A stretch of DNA of 6,748 bases from Deltaproteobacteria bacterium RIFCSPLOWO2_02_56_12 (lineage in GTDB: Bacteria; Desulfobacterota; Binatia; UBA9968): NCBI GenBank assembly GCA_001799045.1, contig MGRY01000170.1, positions 1-6,748 on the forward strand, written 5' to 3'. The notes under the pieces are model-generated. The model saw only the letters and a list, made by a program, of their open reading frames with translations, searched no databases and was not told the DNA's origin. How positions within the stretch are numbered: position 1 is the stretch's first letter; every line of letters begins with the position of its first letter. Positions 1 to 5,078 of this stretch are shown here, piece after piece. Made by a program: the position numbers and the translations under genes.

Positions 1-311
1 AACGGAAGCACCATCTCTCCTCTGCCTGACACAACATCCCAGGCGTACCGCCCGCCACGCGCCTCGGTCTGAATCTTGTTGAGGAGCGGGCCACCACCGG
101 TACGGAATAAATCCACCTTGATGAAGGGGTACTTCTTCTCGAACTTATCGACGACCTTTTTACTCTGGGATAAGGTCATCGTGGTGTAATAGACCATCTC
201 GCCCTCTTTTTTTGCCGCCTCAATTAGCGCCGGGTCCGGACCGGTCTGCGAGAACATAAGAGTCGGACAGACTAAATAAACCAGGATCGCTACGATGAAT
301 CCTATCCTCAT
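1..311 (-). CDS. ABC-type extracellular solute-binding protein, N-terminal part (cut by window edge)
   Basis: The visible 103 residues begin with a basic and hydrophobic export signal (MRIGFIVAILVYLVCPTLMF), so the protein should act outside the cytoplasmic membrane. The mature part starts near residue 22 and has the usual opening of family 1 (iron/spermidine-type) binding proteins: LIEAAKKEGEMVYYTT (about 29-44), then a KFEKKYPFIKVDLFRTGGG stretch (57-74) and ARGGRYAWDVV (84-94). Such proteins capture a ligand and pass it to an ABC permease; the ligand cannot be told from this part. Two ATGs are possible, at 317 and 311. The AGGAG at 320-324 lies 2 bases from the first and 8 from the second, so 311 is chosen. 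A cysteine at residue 15 is preceded by YLV, a poor lipobox, so a lipoprotein is unlikely. The gene runs off the left edge; permease and ATPase genes are not in view. Family assignment is firm, ligand unknown. Confidence 0.85.
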   Translation of the reverse strand, partial: MRIGFIVAILVYLVCPTLMFSQTGPDPALIEAAKKEGEMVYYTTMTLSQSKKVVDKFEKKYPFIKVDLFRTGGGPLLNKIQTEARGGRYAWDVVSGRGEMVLP

Positions 312-319
312 GTTCATAG

Positions 320-327
320 CTCCTCTC
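320..327 (-). promoter_or_regulatory. Ribosome-binding site of the solute-binding protein gene
   Basis: Read on the minus strand this is GAGAGGAG. The AGGAG core ends 8 bases before the ATG at 311 and only 2 bases before the ATG at 317, which decides the start in favour of 311. Confidence 0.6.
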
Positions 328-428
328 TTTCTTTTTCTCACCCCAGGCCAAGCGGCTTAGCGAACTGATCTGGCTCTTGCACAAGACTTTAGTCGTAGTT
401 CATAACGTAAGAAGCTACCGTCTATTTA

Positions 429-442
429 ACTGATATTTCAGT
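429..442. repeat. Short inverted repeat, possible operator
   Basis: ACTGA at 429-433 and TCAGT at 438-442 are perfect inverted arms around TATT. The arms extend imperfectly by a few A/T bases on each side. The dyad lies about 20 bases upstream of the putative -35 box for hisF, where a regulator could bind, and faces the other divergent gene as well. Five-base arms are short enough to occur by chance. Confidence 0.25.
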
Positions 443-462
443 AAAAAGCGAAATTTTTCCTG

Positions 463-491
463 TTGACCCGTAAAAAAACCTAAATGATAAA
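463..491 (+). promoter_or_regulatory. Putative sigma-70 promoter for hisF and the downstream genes
   Basis: TTGACC (463-468, five of six matches to the -35 consensus) is followed after 17 bases by GATAAA (486-491, four of six matches to the -10). Transcription would start near 498, leaving a leader of about 130 bases before hisF. The spacing is ideal, but AT-rich DNA gives such matches by chance, so this is a prediction only. Confidence 0.35.
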
Positions 492-631
492 CTAAGACTT
501 TTGAGGTAGTGGTATATAAGCCTAGATCGGAAGCATGTCAAGAAAAAAATTTGCCCTACGTTTTACCTCGGTGGGTTTGTCTTTTCCGAGCTTGAGCTAC
601 TTATCTTTGTCGGGTAATCTACAAAGGTCTT

Positions 632-1396
632 ATGCTTGCCAAGCGCATTATCCCCTGTCTCGATGTGGACGCGGGACGGGTAGTGAAAGGAGTAAGGTTT
701 GTCGGTCTTCGCGACGCCGGTGACCCGGTAGAGATCGCCCGCATCTACGATCGGGAAGGCGCGGACGAGCTCTGCTTCTTGGATATCACCGCTTCGCATG
801 AAAGCCGGGAGATTATCCTGGACGTTGTGGCGCGCACGGCGAACGAAGTTTTCATGCCGCTGACGGTCGGCGGGGGCATCGCCAAAATCGAAGATATCCG
901 CAAGCTTCTCAGGTCCGGCGCGGATAAGGTCTCCATCAATACCGGGGCCGTGGCCCGGCCGGAGTTTGTCCGCGAGGCGGCGCAGGACTTCGGCAGCCAA
1001 TGTATCGTGGTTGCCATTGATGCCAAGCGAGCGGGCAGAGGGTGGGAGGTTTTTACTCACGGCGGAAGAAAACCGACCGGGATCGATGCCTGCGAGTGGG
1101 CGGAAAAGATGGCGGCCTACGGCGCGGGGGAGATTCTTCTTACCAGCATGGACCGGGACGGCACCAAGGAAGGCTACGATTTGGAGCTGACCAGGGCGAT
1201 TGCCGATCGGGTCCAGATCCCTGTGATTGCCTCCGGCGGGGTTGGCAATCTGGAGCATATTTACGAAGGTCTGACTGCCGGTGGGGCCAGTGCCGCGCTG
1301 GCCGCTTCCATCTTTCACTATCGGGAATACACCATCGCGGAGTGTAAGAATTATCTTCATGCAAGAGGCATTCCGGTGCGCCTCACCCATTCATGA
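632..1396 (+). CDS. hisF: Imidazole glycerol phosphate synthase, cyclase subunit HisF
   Basis: HisF takes ammonia delivered by the glutaminase HisH and converts PRFAR to imidazole glycerol phosphate and AICAR, the fifth step of histidine synthesis, in the cytoplasm. The 254-residue length is typical. The (beta/alpha)8 barrel begins LAKRIIPCLDVDAGRVVKG; catalytic Asp11 (in CLDVD) and Asp130 (in VVAIDAKR) fall at their canonical numbers. Phosphate-binding turns are visible in LTVGGGI (77-83) and VIASGGVGN (198-206), with LLTSMDRDGTKEGYD at 169-183. An AAAGG at 623-627 sits 4 bases before the ATG. Its stop overlaps the start of the next gene (ATGA). No hisH, hisA, hisI or other his gene is in this window, so the partner subunit must be encoded elsewhere. 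Identification is secure. Confidence 0.97.
   Translation: MLAKRIIPCLDVDAGRVVKGVRFVGLRDAGDPVEIARIYDREGADELCFLDITASHESREIILDVVARTANEVFMPLTVGGGIAKIEDIRKLLRSGADKVSINTGAVARPEFVREAAQDFGSQCIVVAIDAKRAGRGWEVFTHGGRKPTGIDACEWAEKMAAYGAGEILLTSMDRDGTKEGYDLELTRAIADRVQIPVIASGGVGNLEHIYEGLTAGGASAALAASIFHYREYTIAECKNYLHARGIPVRLTHS
1393..1396 (+). promoter_or_regulatory. ATGA stop-start overlap coupling hisF to the peptidase gene
   Basis: The TGA of hisF (1394-1396) and the ATG of the peptidase gene (1393-1395) share bases. Such junctions allow a terminating ribosome to restart at once, so the two proteins are likely made from one message. Confidence 0.7.
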
Positions 1397-2259
1397 CCGC
1401 CTTCCTTCCCACAATCAGTGCCGCCGAGCTGAAAAAAAGGCTTCAGCACATTACCGGCGAGAGAAACCCTTTCAGTAGTCCCCGTCACCTGGCTCAGGTG
1501 GAAAACTACATTGAGAGGGAGTTTGCAAGCTACCGGCTCAGCGTCGAAAGCGACACCTTCACTCACTTGGGCAGAAGCTACCGCAACATCATCGCACGGG
1601 CCGGGCCGGAACGCAGTGGGCCGCTGATTATTCTCGGGGCCCATTTCGATTCCGTGGAGGGCACCCCGGGGGCGGACGATAACGCCAGCGGGGTGGCCGT
1701 CCTTCTGGAGGCGGCAAGAATTCTATCCGGTTTGAGGCTCCGATCGCCGGTGCTTTTTTGTGCCTTCAATCTCGAAGAGCTCAACATGATCGGCAGCGCC
1801 CATTTTGCCAAGAAGCTCAAGACGGCAGGAGCAAAGGTCCGTGCGATGGTTTCCTTGGAAATGGTAGGATTCACCGACTCAAAGCCCGGCAGCCAGAAAT
1901 ACCCTATGGGGCTTCGCTGGTTCTACCCTGACCATGGCAGCTTCATCGGGGTTATCGGGAACTGGCGCTCCACCGCGCTCCTCAGGCAATTCTCGCATTC
2001 GATGCGACAGGTGCGCGGCCTCCCGGTAGAAACCCTGACCGTTTTGGGTAATGGATTTCTCATTCCCCAGGTCCGCCTGAGCGACCATGCCCCCTTTTGG
2101 GACCTCGGATATCCGGCCCTGATGATTACAGATACCTCGTTTTTTCGTAACCCTCATTACCACGGCGCCTCCGATACCGCAGACACGCTCGACTTAGACT
2201 TTATGGCGAAGGTTTGTCAGGGAGTTATTTACGCCGTATCGTATATAGCTGGTCTCTAG
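1393..2259 (+). CDS. M28 family zinc metallopeptidase (aminopeptidase-like)
   Basis: Family M28 enzymes are co-catalytic di-zinc peptidases that usually remove N-terminal residues from peptides. All expected metal and catalytic positions are present in the 288 residues: His84 and Asp86 in GAHFDSV, bridging Asp96 in GADDNASG, the general base Glu128 and ligand Glu129 in NLEELNMIGS, Glu156 in SLEMVGF, and His257 in HYHGASDT. The SDHAPFWDLGYPA block (230-242) is also characteristic of the family. No signal peptide or membrane segment is seen, so the protein is probably cytoplasmic, unlike many secreted M28 members. The ATG overlaps the hisF stop in an ATGA junction, which suggests translational coupling; no strong separate ribosome-binding site is evident. 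Ligand assignments follow the Streptomyces griseus aminopeptidase pattern. The substrate is unknown. Confidence 0.9.
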   Translation: MTAFLPTISAAELKKRLQHITGERNPFSSPRHLAQVENYIEREFASYRLSVESDTFTHLGRSYRNIIARAGPERSGPLIILGAHFDSVEGTPGADDNASGVAVLLEAARILSGLRLRSPVLFCAFNLEELNMIGSAHFAKKLKTAGAKVRAMVSLEMVGFTDSKPGSQKYPMGLRWFYPDHGSFIGVIGNWRSTALLRQFSHSMRQVRGLPVETLTVLGNGFLIPQVRLSDHAPFWDLGYPALMITDTSFFRNPHYHGASDTADTLDLDFMAKVCQGVIYAVSYIAGL

Positions 2260-2264
2260 AGTCT

Positions 2265-3863
2265 ATGGCTACTCGCTATGATGCTGTAATCGTCGGGGCG
2301 GGACACAACGGGCTGGTTACTGCCGGCTATTTGTCGCGTGCGGGACTCAAGGTCCTTGTCCTGGAGCGAAGATACGTGGTTGGAGGAGCCTGCGTTACCG
2401 AGGAGATTTTTCCCGGTTTCAAAGTCTCTACGGCCGCCTATCTCTGTAGCCTCCTTCATCCAAAGGTCGTCTCGGATCTGGAACTCCCTCGCTTCGGCTA
2501 TCACATCTTCCCCAAAGATCCGGCGTCCTTTACGCCCCTGCCGGATGGACGTTATTTTTTCCTCTGGCAGGACAGCCAGAGGAATCTGGCGGAGATTGCC
2601 AAGTTTTCCGAGCGCGACGCCGGGCTTTTTTCCGCCTACGAAGACTTTCTCAGCCGGCTGGCTGCTGTTGCTGAACAAACCTTTACGATGACCCCGCCTA
2701 ACCCTCTTCCGCGAAGTTTGCAGGATTGGGGTACGTACCTGCGATTGATCCCCTCGCTTCTCCGGCTGGGGCGAAAAGATCTCCTTGCCGGGATGAAGAT
2801 GATGTTTCAGAGCGTCAGGGATTTCCTCGACGAGAGATTCGAGTCCGACGTGCTTAAGGCGACCTTGGCGACAGATGGGGTCATCGGAATCAACGGTGGT
2901 CCTTCGACGCCCGGGACCGCCTATGTGCTGCTGCATCACTGCATGGGCGAGGTCGGCGGCAAAAGAGGACTATGGGGTTTTGTCGAGGGAGGAATGGGAG
3001 GAGTCGCGGATGCCCTCCGGCGCTCTTCAGAGGCTTATGGCTCCATCACCCGGACATCCGCCCCGGTGGCGCGGATTCGGATTCGTGATGGGCGGGCGTT
3101 AGGTGTCGTGTTGGAAAACGGCGAAGAGATCGACGCCGCGATCGTAGTATCCAACGCCGATCCCAAGCAGACTTTCTTACGATTGATTGAACCACCGGCA
3201 TTGCCGGAAGATTTTCGTAGAGGGATCGATCATATCCGCATGGAAGGTTGCTCCCTAAAAGTCAATCTCGCCCTCTCTGAACTCCCTAACTTTAAGGCCT
3301 ACCCCGGCAATGGCCCCGGCCCGCAACACAAAGGGACTATCCACATATGCCCCTCTCTCGATTATATGGAGAGGGCCTGGGATGACACCAGACAGGGAAT
3401 TCCCTCAAGAGAACCGATGCTCGAGTGCTGCATTCCGACAACGTACGATCCTTCGCTCGCGCCGCCGGGAAAACACCTTATGTCAATCTTCGTTCAGTAT
3501 GCGCCTTACAAACTCGCTAACGCTTCTTGGGACGAGATCCGCGACGCTTACGCGGACCGCGTGATCGATATCCTCTCGGATTACGCGCCGAACATCAAAG
3601 GGGCGATCCTCGACCGGCAGGTCCTTACTCCCCTGGATCTGGAGCGTGAATTCGGCCTAACCCACGGCAATATCTTCCATGGCGAGCTCAGCCTGGATCA
3701 GCTCTTTTTTTTACGCCCCCTTCCCGGCTGGGCGCAGTACCGCACTCCGATCAGGAATCTCTACCTCTGCGGCTCCGGGACTCATCCCGGCGGCGGGGTG
3801 ACGGGGGTACCCGGACACAATGCGGCAAGAGAGATACTCAGGGATTGGCGGAAGTTGAAATAG
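2265..3863 (+). CDS. FAD-dependent oxidoreductase of the phytoene desaturase / PYROXD2-like family
   Basis: The 532-residue protein opens with the dinucleotide-binding fold YDAVIVGAGHNGLVTAGYL (GAGHNG at 11-16), an acidic residue at the end of the second strand (Glu34 in LVLERR) and VGGACVTEE (39-47). It closes with the C-terminal FAD-contact block LYLCGSGTHPGGGVTGVPGH, ending WRKLK. This layout is that of COG1233 proteins, which include carotenoid desaturases and the less understood PYROXD2 group; the C-terminal wording points to the latter. No carotenoid or quinone genes lie nearby, so no substrate is proposed. The ATG at 2265 is chosen because it begins five residues before the first beta strand. 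A TTG at 2214 would add 17 residues without homology and overlap the peptidase gene. The ribosome-binding site is weak, and the gene begins 6 bases after the peptidase stop. A diverged, broken copy of its 3' end lies downstream at about 4501-4719. Confidence 0.9.
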   Translation: MATRYDAVIVGAGHNGLVTAGYLSRAGLKVLVLERRYVVGGACVTEEIFPGFKVSTAAYLCSLLHPKVVSDLELPRFGYHIFPKDPASFTPLPDGRYFFLWQDSQRNLAEIAKFSERDAGLFSAYEDFLSRLAAVAEQTFTMTPPNPLPRSLQDWGTYLRLIPSLLRLGRKDLLAGMKMMFQSVRDFLDERFESDVLKATLATDGVIGINGGPSTPGTAYVLLHHCMGEVGGKRGLWGFVEGGMGGVADALRRSSEAYGSITRTSAPVARIRIRDGRALGVVLENGEEIDAAIVVSNADPKQTFLRLIEPPALPEDFRRGIDHIRMEGCSLKVNLALSELPNFKAYPGNGPGPQHKGTIHICPSLDYMERAWDDTRQGIPSREPMLECCIPTTYDPSLAPPGKHLMSIFVQYAPYKLANASWDEIRDAYADRVIDILSDYAPNIKGAILDRQVLTPLDLEREFGLTHGNIFHGELSLDQLFFLRPLPGWAQYRTPIRNLYLCGSGTHPGGGVTGVPGHNAAREILRDWRKLK

Positions 3864-3880
3864 TATAAGTCCTGTATCTG

Positions 3881-3892
3881 TGGTATTATAAT
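3881..3892 (+). promoter_or_regulatory. Putative extended -10 promoter for the nucleotidyltransferase pair
   Basis: TGG followed by TATTAT (3881-3889) fits an extended -10 element, and an overlapping perfect TATAAT lies at 3887-3892. From the first element transcription would start at about 3896-3897, right at the ATG of the small gene, giving a leaderless message. From TATAAT it would start just inside the gene. No good -35 lies at normal spacing; TTGAAA at 3855-3860 is 23 bases from TATTAT, too far. No Shine-Dalgarno sequence precedes the ATG, which is consistent with a leaderless start. Confidence 0.35.
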
Positions 3893-3896
3893 AGCT

Positions 3897-4109
3897 ATGA
3901 ATTCTTCGGATGCTCTCAAACTGGACAAGGCAACTGTCACCGTAATGCCACTGTCCGCACCGTCAGACGACAAGGCGCATTGGCTTGCCAGTTCACCTTA
4001 CGAACGCCTGCAGGCTGTCGAAACCTTGCGACGGCTCAATTATGGCCAACGTCAATCTACCTCCCGACTTCAAAGAGTTCTTGAAATTACTCAACGCGCA
4101 TCAGGTTGA
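3897..4109 (+). CDS. Small protein upstream of and overlapping the nucleotidyltransferase gene; antitoxin-like partner
   Basis: A 70-residue protein without signal peptide or membrane segment. A hydrophilic N-terminal part with a short beta-like run (KATVTVMPL, 11-19) leads to a predicted helical part containing DDKAHWLASSPYERLQAVETLRRLN (24-48). It ends RLQRVLEITQR (57-67). The helical W-x-x-SPYERLQAVE-LRR pattern resembles short proteins I recall being encoded just before AbiEii/DUF6036-type nucleotidyltransferases, and here such a gene follows, overlapping by 68 bases. I infer that it is the partner, probably the antitoxin, of that enzyme; no DNA-binding motif is clear enough to claim autoregulation. 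It is not a HEPN protein, as the R-x4-6-H signature is absent. The start lacks a Shine-Dalgarno sequence and may be leaderless; the ATG at 3945 is an alternative that would shorten it by 16 residues. Confidence 0.65.
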   Translation: MNSSDALKLDKATVTVMPLSAPSDDKAHWLASSPYERLQAVETLRRLNYGQRQSTSRLQRVLEITQRASG

Positions 4110-4491
4110 GTATTTACTCATCGGTGGTTACGCGGTCGCCTATCATGGTTACCCACGTGCCACCGCCGACATGGATATCTGGATCGCCACTCACCCCCAA
4201 AACACGCGGAAGATCGTCATAGTGCTCAAGGAGTTTGGGTTTGACCTACCTGGGCTGACAGCGGAACTCTTCCAGAAGAAAGATCAAATCATTCGTATGG
4301 GTGTACCGCCGGTGCGCATTGAGATTGCGACTAGCATCTCTGGGGTCACTTTTGCCGAGTGTTACGCGTCGCGCGTGGTTGACGTGCTAGATGAGGTCGA
4401 AGTCAACCTGATTGATTTAGCTCATCTCAAGATCAACAAGAAGGCTGCCGGCAGACACAAAGACCTCGACGACTTGGAGAATCTCCCCTAA
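4042..4491 (+). CDS. Nucleotidyltransferase of the AbiEii/MNT/DUF6036 type, toxin-antitoxin-like
   Basis: The 149-residue protein carries the minimal nucleotidyltransferase core: a helix NLPPDFKEFLKLLNAHQVEY (5-24), the strand and glycine pair LLIGGYAVAYHG (25-36), and the metal-binding pair Asp43 and Asp45 in RATADMDIWI. A later acidic residue, Glu94 in VRIEIATSISGV, is the likely third carboxylate, a place where I would expect aspartate. The end, HLKINKKAAGRHKDLDDLENL (128-148), is typical of the group. Such enzymes transfer a nucleotide to tRNA or to a partner protein, and several are toxins or antitoxins. The ATG at 4042 opens the conserved region; a TTG at 3985 would add 19 unlikely residues. 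The first 68 bases lie inside the preceding small gene in another frame, with no evident ribosome-binding site, so translation probably depends on that gene. The fold is clear; the substrate and toxin role are inferred. Confidence 0.85.
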   Translation: MANVNLPPDFKEFLKLLNAHQVEYLLIGGYAVAYHGYPRATADMDIWIATHPQNTRKIVIVLKEFGFDLPGLTAELFQKKDQIIRMGVPPVRIEIATSISGVTFAECYASRVVDVLDEVEVNLIDLAHLKINKKAAGRHKDLDDLENLP

Positions 4492-4500
4492 GCAGTCTAC

Positions 4501-4719
4501 CGCAGATACGGCTTGCCTAACCAACCTACAGTTTCACGATCGCCTCTTCTTCATGCGTCCCGTCCCTGGCTGGGCCCAATACCGATACCGAACACCGATA
4601 AAGACCTCTACTTCTGCGGTGCTAGCGCTCATCCTGGCCGCAGAGCGACTGGCGTACCCGGACATGACAGCACGGGGGAAATACTAAGCAATTGGCGAAA
4701 ACTTAAAACACACGACTAG
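4501..4719 (+). pseudogene. Decayed 3' end of a PYROXD2-like FAD oxidoreductase gene
   Basis: Two frames joined by a one-base deletion encode a recognisable oxidoreductase C-terminus. The frame read from 4526 gives LQFHDRLFFMRPVPGWAQYR and then YRTPIK. After a missing base near 4603 the next frame gives DLYFCGASAHP, TGVPGH and EILSNWRKLK, ending at the TAG of 4717-4719. About two thirds of roughly 48 aligned residues match the end of the intact oxidoreductase at 2265-3863. A tandem TACCGA at 4580-4591 adds two residues. The flavin-contact GGGVTG is degraded to GRRATG, so the product could not work even if the frame were restored. RRYGLP at 4501-4518 may correspond to REFGLT of the intact gene, but the alignment there is poor. 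The rest of the gene is missing; the nucleotidyltransferase gene ends 9 bases upstream. This is a remnant, not a small functional gene. Confidence 0.75.
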
Positions 4720-4735
4720 TGGATGGTAAATTGAG

Positions 4736-4936
4736 TCAGGTTCCGACGGCGATTTTGCTCGTTCCACGTAGCGAGCCAGATGCAAGCGAAGACGACATAA
4801 AATAATTCTCCACTAACGGACTAAACTTTTCTAACTCTATGCCGGTGACATTCAGATCTTGGTCTCTACCCAACTCCTCAAAACGTGGTTCGTTTTTCTC
4901 GTCAAAATAAGGCGGGTTGGCGATTCGAAAGATCAG
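4736..4936 (-). pseudogene. Possible minus-strand gene remnant with an NPPY motif
   Basis: Read on the minus strand, 66 codons are open between a TAA at 4937-4939 and a TGA at 4736-4738. The translation starts LIFRIANPPYFDEKNEPRF and continues through LGRDQDLNVTGIELEKF and PLVENYF to a low-complexity SSSLASGS tail. The composition looks protein-like, rich in charged residues with regularly spaced hydrophobics, but there is no usable start codon before the only internal Met and no ribosome-binding site. NPPY is the catalytic motif IV of many N6-adenine DNA methyltransferases, yet it can arise by chance and no other methyltransferase motif fits in 66 residues. I do not recognise the family. It may be a fragment of a lost gene or a chance open frame. 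Confidence 0.22.
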
Positions 4937-5034
4937 TTACTTATGGGCCGGCAGAAGACGAGAACTGCCGCATTTTGGACTAAATTTGCAGGTTTTGTCA
5001 CTCGGGAGAACGCCGAGATTGAGAGCGAGGGTTG

Positions 5035-5056
5035 AAGAGAAAGGGTCTCGGACCCT
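5035..5056 (-). terminator. Probable intrinsic terminator of trxB
   Basis: AGGGTC at 5042-5047 and GACCCT at 5051-5056 form a perfect six-pair stem around a three-base loop. On the minus strand the hairpin is followed by TTCTCTTC, a moderately T-rich tail. It lies 23 bases beyond the trxB stop, the expected place. The U-tract is interrupted, so termination may be partial. The plus-strand reading has no T-rich tail. Confidence 0.5.
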
Positions 5057-5078
5057 GGTCGGGTTGGAGTCGAAAAGG

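Larger units (their letters stand above)
312..631. other. Divergent intergenic region between the solute-binding protein gene and hisF
   Basis: These 320 bases hold the start regions of two divergent genes. The stretch 421-520 is clearly more AT-rich than the flanking genes. It contains a short perfect dyad (429-442) and a plausible sigma-70 promoter facing hisF (463-491). A 62-codon open frame from 535 continues into the hisF coding region in another frame, has no ribosome-binding site and resembles nothing, so it is not called. No convincing promoter for the minus-strand gene and no structured riboswitch or leader-peptide attenuator was recognised. Confidence 0.6.
4720..5078. other. Gene-poor region between the oxidoreductase remnant and trxB
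   Basis: No complete gene is supported in these 359 bases. The left half contains a minus-strand open stretch (4739-4936), treated separately as a possible gene remnant. The right half holds a hairpin likely to terminate trxB (5035-5056). A 60-codon plus-strand open frame from 4917 into the end of trxB has no ribosome-binding site and no recognisable content. The region receives a plus-strand gene end on one side and trxB on the other, so it is a convergent gap. Confidence 0.5.

Noticed and set aside
535..723. Small open frame before hisF that might encode a leader peptide
   Set aside because: It has no run of histidine codons, no ribosome-binding site and no terminator/antiterminator structure, so it does not fit a his attenuator.
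563..1390. Long minus-strand open frame of 275 codons opposite hisF
   Set aside because: It lies antisense to an unmistakable HisF, has no recognisable motif, and arises from codon bias on the opposite strand.
2214..2264. Upstream TTG start for the oxidoreductase
   Set aside because: It would add 17 residues before the normal family start and overlap the peptidase gene by 46 bases, without a better ribosome-binding site.
2256..2939. Minus-strand open frame of 227 codons opposite the oxidoreductase
   Set aside because: The plus-strand frame carries the FAD-binding fold and the whole family pattern; the antisense translation resembles nothing.
3705..3712. Run of eight T bases in the oxidoreductase gene as a frameshift or slippage site
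   Set aside because: The frame is intact across it and the family motifs continue directly after; the run reads as Phe-Phe-Leu codons.
3985..4041. Upstream TTG start for the nucleotidyltransferase
   Set aside because: The extra 19 residues are unlike the family, and the conserved part begins right after the ATG at 4042.
4513..4719. Independent 68-residue gene starting at a TTG
   Set aside because: Its first 30 residues are the wrong frame of the oxidoreductase remnant; only the second part matches the family, so it is a broken gene end.
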